Shown here: positions 1 to 5,737 of the stretch, piece after piece | Position numbering within the stretch: the stretch's first letter is position 1 | Layout: each line of letters starts with the position of its first letter | Assembly: GCA_964390365.1 (NCBI GenBank) | Contig: CAYMHW010000079.1 | Coordinates: 1 to 9,459, forward strand | Direction of reading: 5' to 3' | Length of the DNA stretch: 9,459 bases | Source: JALQTD01 sp964390365 | GTDB lineage: Bacteria > Bacteroidota > Bacteroidia > Flavobacteriales_D > Sanyastnellaceae | Notes under the pieces: generated by a model | Databases searched by the model: none | Told to the model about the DNA's origin: nothing | The model's input: the letters and a program-made list of their open reading frames with translations, nothing else | Program-made: the position numbers and the translations under genes

Positions 1-1
1 C

Positions 2-307
2 GGCTGGAAGGACAAATTCAACCTCGAAGACACCATCTGCGGCGGCGCCATCGCGGACGCCCTCATCGAGTCCGGCCGATTCCGGGCCGACGAGGACAGC
101 ACGGTGGCCGGCAAGTTCATCTACCGGTCCGCCCGCGACAACATGTTCGCCTTTTTGAAAGCGTCGTCCCACCGACGCCGCCTCCGCCGCCTCAATTTGA
201 ACGCGGACGTGAAGTACTGCCTTACGCCCAACAACTTGACGACGATTCCCATCCTTCAGGACGGATTCTTGGTTAAGTTGCCGGTGCATGAGGCGACTTC
301 AGCATAA
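2..307 (+). CDS. comB: Probable 2-phosphosulfolactate phosphatase (ComB family), C-terminal part
   Basis: The frame is open from base 2, so the gene begins before the window. About 101 C-terminal residues remain of a family usually near 240. The fragment opens with GWKDKFNLEDT, then has GGAIADALIE, a SSHRRRLRRLN segment and VKYCLTPN, and ends with a hydrophobic TTIPILQDGFLVKL strand. This is how the C-terminal half of ComB proteins looks (a glycine-tryptophan and acidic 'LEDT' block, then a Ser-His-Arg-Arg block). The founding member is the Mg-dependent phosphatase that makes sulfolactate in archaeal coenzyme M synthesis. Bacteroidota have homologues without an obvious coenzyme M pathway, so the substrate here is uncertain. 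The next gene starts 20 bases before this stop, which suggests co-transcription. The family call is from remembered motifs; the N-terminal half cannot be seen. Confidence 0.72.
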   Translation, partial: GWKDKFNLEDTICGGAIADALIESGRFRADEDSTVAGKFIYRSARDNMFAFLKASSHRRRLRRLNLNADVKYCLTPNNLTTIPILQDGFLVKLPVHEATSA

Positions 308-1214
308 TCTTTTTGCCGTTCTGGCGGTCTTCGGACTGACCGGTTGGGGATTTCCGGCCCACAAATGGGTCAACGCGACGGCCATTCACGGCCTGCCGCC
401 GGAACTGCACGGGTGGTTCAAGCACCACCACGCGTGGCTGACCGAGCACGCCATCGACGCCGACCGGCGGAAGCACACGATGGAGGGCGAATCCGAGCGG
501 CATTACATCGACCTCGACCGCTACCACGCCCACCCCGACACGCTCGCCGCGTGGTTTCCCATGCCGTGGCGCGCCGCCTGCGAACGTTGGGGTGAGGAGA
601 CCGTGCAAGCGAACGGCATCGCCCCGTGGAACGCGCAGTGGGCGTACCGGCGGTTGCAGGAGGCCTTTGTCGCGCAGGACGAGGAGCGGATTTTGCGGGC
701 GGCGGCGGATTTGGGCCACTACGTGGGCGACCTGCACGTGCCGCTGCACACGACGGAGAATTACAACGGGCAGCTGACGGATCAGCAGGGCATTCACGGC
801 TTGTGGGAAGGCCAAATCCCCGAACAGTTCCGCCCCACCTACCACCTCGCACCCCGCACGGCCCGTTACCTCCCCGACGTGGAGGCCGCGGTTTGGGAAG
901 TCGTGTTCGCGAGCCATGCGGCGGTCGATTCGGTGCTGCAATTCGAGCGCGACGTGACGTCGGCCACCGGCGAAGCGGCGAAATTCGGATACGTGGAACG
1001 CGGTCGGGTGCTGGAGCGGCGGTATGCGCCGGGATTTTGCGAGGCGTACCATGCGGCCTTGGACGGCATGGTGGAGCGGCGCCTGCGTGCCTCGATCCAA
1101 CTGACCGCGGATTTGTGGTACAGCGCTTGGCTGGAGGCTGGCGCTCCGGACTTGCCGGCACCGGTCACCGACGGTCGGTGGTGGAAACGGCTGCTCAACT
1201 GGACAACGGGATGA
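288..1214 (+). CDS. Exported zinc-dependent phospholipase C / S1-P1 nuclease-like protein
   Basis: This 308-residue protein begins with a signal peptide (MRR, then a hydrophobic stretch to about residue 19). Cleavage just before Trp20 would expose the N-terminal Trp that ligates zinc in this superfamily. Candidate trinuclear-zinc ligands are visible: Trp20, His25, Asp57, His72, the block His144-x3-Asp148-x5-His154, and His170-x3-Glu174. The H-x3-D-x5-H spacing is that of P1 nuclease and of B. cereus phospholipase C. The last pair ends in Glu, as in phospholipase C, while the Trp-to-His spacing of five fits S1/P1 nuclease. Bacteroidota carry many such proteins, usually annotated as zinc-dependent phospholipase C family and rarely tested, so the substrate (phosphodiester lipid or nucleic acid) is open. 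It acts outside the cytoplasm. The ATG at 288 lies inside the end of the ComB-like gene, and its stop overlaps the glycosyltransferase start in ATGA. Confidence 0.83.
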   Translation: MRRLQHNLFAVLAVFGLTGWGFPAHKWVNATAIHGLPPELHGWFKHHHAWLTEHAIDADRRKHTMEGESERHYIDLDRYHAHPDTLAAWFPMPWRAACERWGEETVQANGIAPWNAQWAYRRLQEAFVAQDEERILRAAADLGHYVGDLHVPLHTTENYNGQLTDQQGIHGLWEGQIPEQFRPTYHLAPRTARYLPDVEAAVWEVVFASHAAVDSVLQFERDVTSATGEAAKFGYVERGRVLERRYAPGFCEAYHAALDGMVERRLRASIQLTADLWYSAWLEAGAPDLPAPVTDGRWWKRLLNWTTG

Positions 1215-2335
1215 AAAAACTGGTCCTCTTCGATGCCCTGCATGCGGGGTCGCACAAGGCCTGGAGCCGGGGGCTTGCGGAAGCCCTTCCGGAGCACGGT
1301 TGGAACGTTCGCGTGGTCGAACTGCCTGGGCGGCATTGGAAATGGCGGATGCAAGGTGCGGCGTGGTGGTTTGCGGAGGTCGTGGCCCGGGAGGGCTGGC
1401 CGCGCCCGGACGCGGTGCTGGTCACGGACATGGTGGACGTGGCGCGGCTGCGGGGGAGTTTGCCGGTGGCGTGGCGGGGGGTGCCGGTTTTCGCCTACTT
1501 CCATGAAAACCAACTGACGTTCCCGTGGAAGGACGACGAGCGCGCGCACGAGCAAACCGGGTACGCCTTCATCAACATCCTGTCGGCGTGGGCCGCCGAT
1601 GCGGTGTGGTTCAATTCAGCTCACCACCGCGACGCCTTCCTCCAAGCGATGCCGGAGTGGCTCCACCTGATGCCGGATGCGGTGCCGACGGGTGCTGCAG
1701 AGCGCATCGCTAAACGTTCGCTCGTCCTTCCGCCGGGGCTGCACCTGCCCCCACTGCCTGATGGGACGCTCGAGCGGCCGCTGCAGGCGAGGCCGACTTT
1801 GGTGTGGAATCACCGGTGGGCGTACGACAAGCAGCCCGAGTTTTTCGTCCAAGCGCTGGAACGGCTTCGCGAACGCCAAATCCCGTTCAACCTCGACCTC
1901 ATGGGCCCAGGAGACCGCTCGGATTCCGGCCCGCTCCAAGACCTCCTGCGGAGCGGGCAGTGCTCCGTACTGAACGCCGATCCCGCGCCCGACGGCGCGG
2001 CGTATTGGGCGCGGCTCATGGAGGCTGACATCTTGATTCACAATCCGTTGCAGGAATATTTCGGCATCAGCGTGGTGGAAGCGCTGCACGCTGGCGTCTT
2101 GCCGCTGCTGCCGGATGCGCACGCCTACCCCGAATATGCGGGTGGGTTCCGGACAGTGCGCACACCTGAACAAGTCGCCTCGGGAATGCAGGCGCTCATG
2201 AAGGCGCCGGATGCCGCCGTGCGCCAATGGCGAGCTGAGGCGCATGAAGCAGCGGCCCGATTCCATTGGTCTCGGATGGGTCCTGCTTATGCGGAAGCCT
2301 TGCAGGCCTGCATCACGGGGTCAATGCTGCAATGA
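1211..2335 (+). CDS. GT-B glycosyltransferase, tRNA-queuosine alpha-mannosyltransferase (QTMAN/GTDC1, DUF3524) family
   Basis: This 374-residue protein resembles human GTDC1/QTMAN, which mannosylates queuosine in tRNA-Asp. The N-terminal domain has FDALHAGSHK (residues 7-16), LPGRHWKWRM (38-47) and the hallmark YFHENQLTFP (96-105), then a FNSAHHRDAF segment and a MPDAVP motif. The C-terminal GT4-like domain begins around WNHRW (199-203) and carries the retaining GT-B motif E-x7-E (Glu282 in EYFG, Glu290). It has no signal peptide or membrane segment, so it should be cytosolic. Bacterial members of DUF3524 lack an assigned role as far as I know. GDP-mannose as donor and Q-tRNA as acceptor are inferences from the eukaryotic enzyme. 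The start is the ATG in the ATGA overlap with the upstream gene; the open frame runs back to about 626 but those residues are a shadow of the upstream gene. The 3' end overlaps the opposite-strand thioesterase by 23 bases. Confidence 0.82.
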   Translation: MKKLVLFDALHAGSHKAWSRGLAEALPEHGWNVRVVELPGRHWKWRMQGAAWWFAEVVAREGWPRPDAVLVTDMVDVARLRGSLPVAWRGVPVFAYFHENQLTFPWKDDERAHEQTGYAFINILSAWAADAVWFNSAHHRDAFLQAMPEWLHLMPDAVPTGAAERIAKRSLVLPPGLHLPPLPDGTLERPLQARPTLVWNHRWAYDKQPEFFVQALERLRERQIPFNLDLMGPGDRSDSGPLQDLLRSGQCSVLNADPAPDGAAYWARLMEADILIHNPLQEYFGISVVEALHAGVLPLLPDAHAYPEYAGGFRTVRTPEQVASGMQALMKAPDAAVRQWRAEAHEAAARFHWSRMGPAYAEALQACITGSMLQ

Positions 2336-2708
2336 GGTCCTGAGGGGCGCGGCGGGGACGACCGGTCGCCGCATCCACGAAGACCAAATCCGTGGTCGCA
2401 GTCACCGCAACCTCGCCGCCCTCCTTCAGAATGCGGTAACCGAATCGAATGCGTGCGGTGGGAGGCTCCAAAACGCGGGTTTCGATTTGGACAAGTTCGT
2501 CGTATTCCACGGGCAACAAGAATTCCATTTCTACGGATCGAACGGGAAGCAAGATGCCCGACTCCTCCATCTGTTTGTAAGGCCACCCCGCCGCGCGCAA
2601 GCACTCCACGCGAGCGACCTCCAAATAGGTCACAAACGCTCCGTGATACACCCGTTGCATCCGATCGGTTTCCGCATAACGGACCCGAATTTCTGTGATA
2701 TGAACCAT
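2313..2708 (-). CDS. Acyl-CoA thioesterase, YbgC/4-hydroxybenzoyl-CoA thioesterase (hotdog) family
   Basis: A 131-residue single hotdog-fold protein, the usual size for YbgC-type enzymes that hydrolyse acyl-CoA thioesters in the cytosol. The family signature is present near the N-terminus: RYAETD with Tyr11 and catalytic-type Asp15, then VYHGAFVTYLEVAR (the YH-x(n)-E-x-R helix). After this come the typical beta strands, including a VEMEFLLPVEYDE segment and a RIRFGYRI strand. Substrate chain length cannot be read from sequence. I chose the ATG at 2708; an in-frame TTG at 2729 would add seven residues (AVLHID region) that family members do not normally have. The gene is transcribed away from dnaA across the long intergenic region and ends inside the glycosyltransferase gene. 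Confidence 0.88.
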   Translation of the reverse strand: MVHITEIRVRYAETDRMQRVYHGAFVTYLEVARVECLRAAGWPYKQMEESGILLPVRSVEMEFLLPVEYDELVQIETRVLEPPTARIRFGYRILKEGGEVAVTATTDLVFVDAATGRPRRAPQDLIAALTP

Positions 2709-2713
2709 GTCAA

Positions 2714-2722
2714 TGTGTAAAA
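2714..2722 (-). promoter_or_regulatory. Candidate DnaA box
   Basis: Read on the minus strand the nine bases are TTTTACACA, a full match to the relaxed bacterial consensus TTWTNCACA. It lies just upstream of the thioesterase ATG and 334 bases from the dnaA start. A second site at 2858-2866 (TAGGGATAA on the plus strand) matches the strict box at 7 of 9 positions. Single 9-mers of this kind occur by chance, so functional status is uncertain. Confidence 0.35.
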
Positions 2723-2940
2723 CCGCCAAGGCCCGCTCAAGGTAGGTGTATAAACTACACGAAACGCCTCAAGTGAGAAAAGATGAAAGTCCTATTTGGT
2801 CTGCGTTCACATATTCAAGGGGTTACAATCACGCATTTTCGATGAACTCGTAAATTATAGGGATAAATGAAAAAAAGCCGCATATATCAAGGGCTTGAGC
2901 ACTTCATGACAAGTCCGAAAAAGTCAAAAGTCAAGGGTGA

Positions 2941-2971
2941 TTTGATTTTTTTTTTCAAGAGTTTATCAGAA
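2941..2971 (+). promoter_or_regulatory. Possible dnaA promoter (weak)
   Basis: TTTG at 2941-2944 fits the Bacteroidota -33 element, and a TA dinucleotide begins the 8-mer at 2964, exactly 19 bases after TTTG ends. However, that 8-mer (TATCAGAA) lacks the TTTG half of the -7 consensus TAnnTTTG. The spacer contains the T10 tract at 2946-2955. This would leave a leader of roughly 80 bases before the dnaA ATG. Confidence 0.25.
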
Positions 2972-3013
2972 CCTTGCACCTCCCTTAGAACGGACCCCGG
3001 GAAAAGGGAACAC

Positions 3014-3028
3014 AAGTCAAGTCAAGTC
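3014..3028 (+). repeat. Short tandem repeat, three copies of AAGTC
   Basis: Three perfect head-to-tail copies of the 5-mer AAGTC lie 28 bases before the dnaA ATG, in the expected 5' leader. Three further dispersed copies occur at 2911, 2921 and 2928. The sequence shows the repeat; a role as a protein-binding site or leader element is not established. Confidence 0.6.
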
Positions 3029-3056
3029 CATAAGAACGCCTTTTAAGCCAACCGCC

Positions 3057-4505
3057 ATGAGCCAAAGTCATTTGCACGTCTGGGAGAACTGCCTCGCTGT
3101 CATCAAAGACAACATCAGCGCTCAAGCGTTCAAAACTTGGTTCGCTCCGATCAAGCCGGTGAAGTTGGAAAGCGACGTCCTCACCATCCAAGTCCCTTCG
3201 CAATTTTTTTACGAGTGGCTGGAGGAACATTACGTGCACCTCCTCAAGCGCACCATCCGCAAAGAACTCGGTGCGGATGCCCAGCTCGAGTACTCCATCA
3301 TCATGGAGAACGCTCCAGCAGGACACAACGGAATGGCAGCGTCCAGTCCCTACACGGTGAAGATGCCCGCGAGCAACCGCCAATCTACCCGCAACCCCAA
3401 CGTGTCCATGCCCATCCCGGCCGTGGAAACGCAGATCAAGAATCCATTCGTGATTCCGGGATTGCGGAAATTGAACATCGAATCGAACCTCATTCCCAAC
3501 CTTAACTTCGACAACCTGATTGAAGGAGAGTGCAACCGGCTCGCGCGATCCGCAGGACTTGCGGTGGCGAACAAGCCCGGGGGAACGGCCTTCAATCCCT
3601 TGTTGATTTACGGGGGCACGGGATTGGGCAAAACGCATTTGGCCCACGCCATCGGCTTGGAAATCAAGGAGCGCAATCCCGAGAGCACGGTCCTCTACGT
3701 CGGCTCCGAGAAGTTCACGCACCAATTCATCGATGCCGTGCGCAACAACTCGGTGAACGACTTCAGCCACTTCTACCAAATGATCGACGTCCTCATCATC
3801 GACGACGTGCAGTTCTTCAGCGGCAAGGAGAAGACCCAGGACGTGTTCTTCCACATCTTCAACCACTTGCACCAAACCGGCAAGCAAATCATCCTCACTT
3901 CGGACAAGCCGCCGGTGGAGATGCAGGGCATGGAGCAGCGGTTGCTGAGCCGCTTCAAGTGGGGACTCAGCGCCGACTTGCAGGTACCGTCGTTGGAGAC
4001 GCGCATGGCCATCCTCGAGAAGATGATGTATGCCAATGGCATTGAACTGCCTCGGGAGGTGGTGGAGTATTTGGCCTACAGCATCACGACGAACATTCGC
4101 GAACTGCAAGGCGCGCTCATCTCGCTCATCGCTCACAGCAGCTTCAACAAGAAGGCGATTACGCTGGAACTCGCGAAGCAGATGATCGACAAATTCGTCA
4201 AGAACACCGCCCGCGAAGTCAGCATCGATTACATCCAAAAGGTGGTGTGCGACTACTTCGACCTGCCCATCGAACTGCTCAAGTCGAAGACCCGGAAGCG
4301 CGAAATTGTTCAGGCGCGCCAAATCGCCATGTACTTCTCGAAGAAGATGACGAAGAGCTCGCTCGCGAACATCGGGCTCCACTGCGGGGGCAAGGACCAC
4401 GCAACGGTCCTGCACGCTTGCCGCACGGTGAACAACTTGCAAGAAACGGACAAGCACTTCCGGAAGTACTTGGACGATTTGGAAAAGAAATTGGCCATCC
4501 ATTGA
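3057..4505 (+). CDS. dnaA: Chromosomal replication initiator protein DnaA
   Basis: A 482-residue protein of normal DnaA length with all four domains. Domain I covers about residues 1-85 and begins SHLHVWENCLAVIKD with the KTWF motif. A flexible low-complexity linker spans about 85-125. The AAA+ domain has Walker A GGTGLGKT (186-193), Walker B VLIIDD (245-250, Asp249-Asp250) and an arginine-containing EQRLLSRF box. The C-terminal DNA-binding domain IV has the DnaA signature GKDHATVLHA (Lys446, Asp447, His448, Thr450 in the box-recognising helix-turn-helix). It binds ATP and DnaA boxes and opens the origin. The ATG at 3057 gives the usual N-terminus; the bases before it (AACCGCC) carry no Shine-Dalgarno motif, normal for Bacteroidota. 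The usual dnaN/recF neighbours are absent, which is common in this phylum. A strong terminator follows directly. Confidence 0.98.
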   Translation: MSQSHLHVWENCLAVIKDNISAQAFKTWFAPIKPVKLESDVLTIQVPSQFFYEWLEEHYVHLLKRTIRKELGADAQLEYSIIMENAPAGHNGMAASSPYTVKMPASNRQSTRNPNVSMPIPAVETQIKNPFVIPGLRKLNIESNLIPNLNFDNLIEGECNRLARSAGLAVANKPGGTAFNPLLIYGGTGLGKTHLAHAIGLEIKERNPESTVLYVGSEKFTHQFIDAVRNNSVNDFSHFYQMIDVLIIDDVQFFSGKEKTQDVFFHIFNHLHQTGKQIILTSDKPPVEMQGMEQRLLSRFKWGLSADLQVPSLETRMAILEKMMYANGIELPREVVEYLAYSITTNIRELQGALISLIAHSSFNKKAITLELAKQMIDKFVKNTAREVSIDYIQKVVCDYFDLPIELLKSKTRKREIVQARQIAMYFSKKMTKSSLANIGLHCGGKDHATVLHACRTVNNLQETDKHFRKYLDDLEKKLAIH

Positions 4506-4508
4506 TGG

Positions 4509-4538
4509 AACGGGACCTCGCAAGGGGTCCCGTTTTTT
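4509..4538 (+). terminator. Rho-independent terminator after dnaA
   Basis: A perfect 9-base inverted repeat (AACGGGACC at 4509-4517, GGTCCCGTT at 4526-4534) flanks an 8-base loop and runs into six consecutive T (4533-4538). It starts four bases after the dnaA stop. The next gene begins only 15 bases after the T run, so either some transcripts read through or the phosphatase gene has a promoter overlapping this hairpin. Confidence 0.88.
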
Positions 4539-4553
4539 GAACGCACAGAACGC

Positions 4554-5018
4554 ATGAAACGGGCATTGGTGGTTTGTTTGGGGAACATTTGCCGGTCGCC
4601 GATCGGGGAAGGGTTGTTGCGCCATCATGCCGCGGTTCAAGGACTGCGGTTGCAGGTGGCTTCTGCGGGAACGAGCGGTCACCATGCCGGTGAGGCGCCC
4701 GACCGCCGGTCTGTGGAGGTGATGCGTCGGCACGGTTTGGACATCAGCGGGCAGCGTTCGGCTCAATTGACGATGAAAGACCTCGAACGGTACGACGTGG
4801 TCTTGGCCATGGATGCTGCGAACCTGCGCGACATCGAGGCGATGGCCGCACGCCTAAAGGAGCGCGGGGGAACGCCAGCCGAAGTGGCGCTGTTCGATGC
4901 GGAGGCCGACGTGCCGGACCCGTATTACGGTGGAACGAACGGCTTTGAGGCCGTCTATGCCCAAGTGGACGCAGCGGCGGCGGCGTGGGTGAACCGATGG
5001 AAGCAACGAAACGACTGA
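4554..5018 (+). CDS. Low-molecular-weight protein-tyrosine phosphatase family protein
   Basis: A 154-residue cytosolic protein, the standard length for the family. The P-loop CLGNICRS near the N-terminus supplies nucleophile Cys8 and Arg14 of the C-x5-R signature, with Cys13 as the second cysteine typical of the family. The general acid lies in DPYYGG (Asp122). It should dephosphorylate phosphotyrosine or small phosphoesters through a cysteinyl-phosphate intermediate. The physiological substrate is unknown: no tyrosine-kinase or capsule genes are nearby, and the dnaA neighbourhood appears to be a lineage arrangement and not a capsule locus. It ends two bases before the methyltransferase ATG, so the two are probably co-transcribed. 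Confidence 0.94.
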   Translation: MKRALVVCLGNICRSPIGEGLLRHHAAVQGLRLQVASAGTSGHHAGEAPDRRSVEVMRRHGLDISGQRSAQLTMKDLERYDVVLAMDAANLRDIEAMAARLKERGGTPAEVALFDAEADVPDPYYGGTNGFEAVYAQVDAAAAAWVNRWKQRND

Positions 5019-5020
5019 GC

Positions 5021-5737
5021 ATGCCCCCTACCCTGCACTTGATTCCCAACACGTTGGGGTCGCGGACTCCGCATTTGGATTTACCGGCAACGGCGCTGGA
5101 GGCGTTGCGTTCGTGCAACCGCTTCATCGTCGAAAGCCAAAGCAGTTGGGGGCGGTTGATGAACGACGTGGATGCGGAGCGGTCCCTCCGGGAAATCGAG
5201 TACTTCCTCTTGAACGAGCACACCGATGAGCAGGACTTGCTCGAGTTGACGCGCTGGTTTCGGGGAACGGAGGACATCGGGCTCGTGAGCGATGCGGGGT
5301 GTCCGGGGGTGGCGGATCCGGGGGCGCAAGCGGTGCGGATTGCGCACGCGTGCGGTTGGCGGGTTCGGCCGCACATCGGGCCTTCTTCGATTTTATTGGC
5401 CTTGATGGCGAGTGGCATGAACGGCCAGGCCTTTGCGTTCAAGGGCTACCTGCCTCGGGAGGGCAAGCACCGCGATCAGCGGTGGCGCGAGATGCGCGAG
5501 GGCCTGCAGCGGCGGCGGGAGACGCAGATCTTCATGGAACCGCCCTACCGCAACGATTCCACGTTCAAGGAGTGCTTGGATCGGCTGCCTCCGGAACAAC
5601 AGCTTTGCGTGGCGGTGGAATTGACGTTGGAGACCGAATGGATTCGGTCGTTGGCGATCGAGGATTGGCGGGAGGAAGTGAAGCGGAATGGGATGCCGTC
5701 CTTGAACAAGCGGCCGTGCTTGTTCCTCATCGGCTGA
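5021..5737 (+). CDS. RsmI-like SAM-dependent methyltransferase (tetrapyrrole methylase fold)
   Basis: A 238-residue protein related to RsmI, the 16S rRNA C1402 2'-O-methyltransferase, but shorter than canonical RsmI (about 285 residues) and lacking its C-terminal extension. Visible motifs are an LHLIPNTLGS start, where RsmI has a VPTPIGN-type glycine-rich strand; SDAGCPGVADPG (90-101), the strongest family signature; a GPSSILLALMASGMNGQ block (about 120-136); and FMEPPYRN (Glu173, PYRN 175-178). Bacteroidota often carry this short form as well as true RsmI, so the exact target is uncertain; RNA 2'-O-methylation is an inference. I chose ATG 5021, two bases after the phosphatase stop, because the protein then begins at the first conserved strand. 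ATG 4997 and GTG 4985 are in frame but overlap the upstream gene. The 3' end overlaps the opposite-strand lipoprotein gene by 11 bases. Confidence 0.85.
   Translation: MPPTLHLIPNTLGSRTPHLDLPATALEALRSCNRFIVESQSSWGRLMNDVDAERSLREIEYFLLNEHTDEQDLLELTRWFRGTEDIGLVSDAGCPGVADPGAQAVRIAHACGWRVRPHIGPSSILLALMASGMNGQAFAFKGYLPREGKHRDQRWREMREGLQRRRETQIFMEPPYRNDSTFKECLDRLPPEQQLCVAVELTLETEWIRSLAIEDWREEVKRNGMPSLNKRPCLFLIG

Larger units (their letters stand above)
2709..3056. other. Intergenic region between divergent thioesterase and dnaA genes
   Basis: This 348-base stretch holds no credible gene and is much richer in A and T than the rest of the window, with runs such as seven A near 2870 and ten T at 2946-2955. 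It must hold the promoters for both flanking genes. Short words recur in one orientation: TCAAGG at 2737, 2815, 2887 and 2931, three of them followed by a further G, and AAGTC at 2911, 2921, 2928, 3014, 3019 and 3024. One consensus DnaA box (2714-2722) and one 7/9 match (2858-2866) are present. These may reflect dnaA autoregulation. A replication origin is possible but one good box is too few to claim it. Confidence 0.7.

Noticed and set aside
273..1100. A 275-codon minus-strand frame opposite the zinc-enzyme gene
   Set aside because: Antisense shadow: His/Arg/Val-rich with no motif, whereas the plus strand has a full set of zinc ligands and a signal peptide.
626..1210. A 195-codon N-terminal extension of the glycosyltransferase frame
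   Set aside because: It lies entirely within the zinc-enzyme gene in another frame, is Gly/Arg/Ala-rich, and the family begins at the strand encoded from 1211.
2730..2750. Minus-strand TACCTTGA as a -7 box for the thioesterase
   Set aside because: It misses the last two positions of TAnnTTTG and has no TTTG partner 19 bases upstream.
2709..3056. tRNA, small RNA or CRISPR array in the dnaA upstream region
   Set aside because: No cloverleaf with a TTCGA-type T-loop, no long hairpin, and the repeats are only 5-7 bases with irregular spacing.
2709..3056. A confident oriC call
   Set aside because: Only one consensus DnaA box and one weak match were found, and dnaA-adjacent origins are not universal in Bacteroidota; genome-wide GC skew would be needed.
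2985..4766. A 593-codon open frame on the minus strand across dnaA and the phosphatase gene
   Set aside because: It is antisense to two unmistakable genes, has low-complexity Leu/Val/Glu/His-rich composition and no recognisable domain; GC-rich coding DNA commonly gives such shadows.
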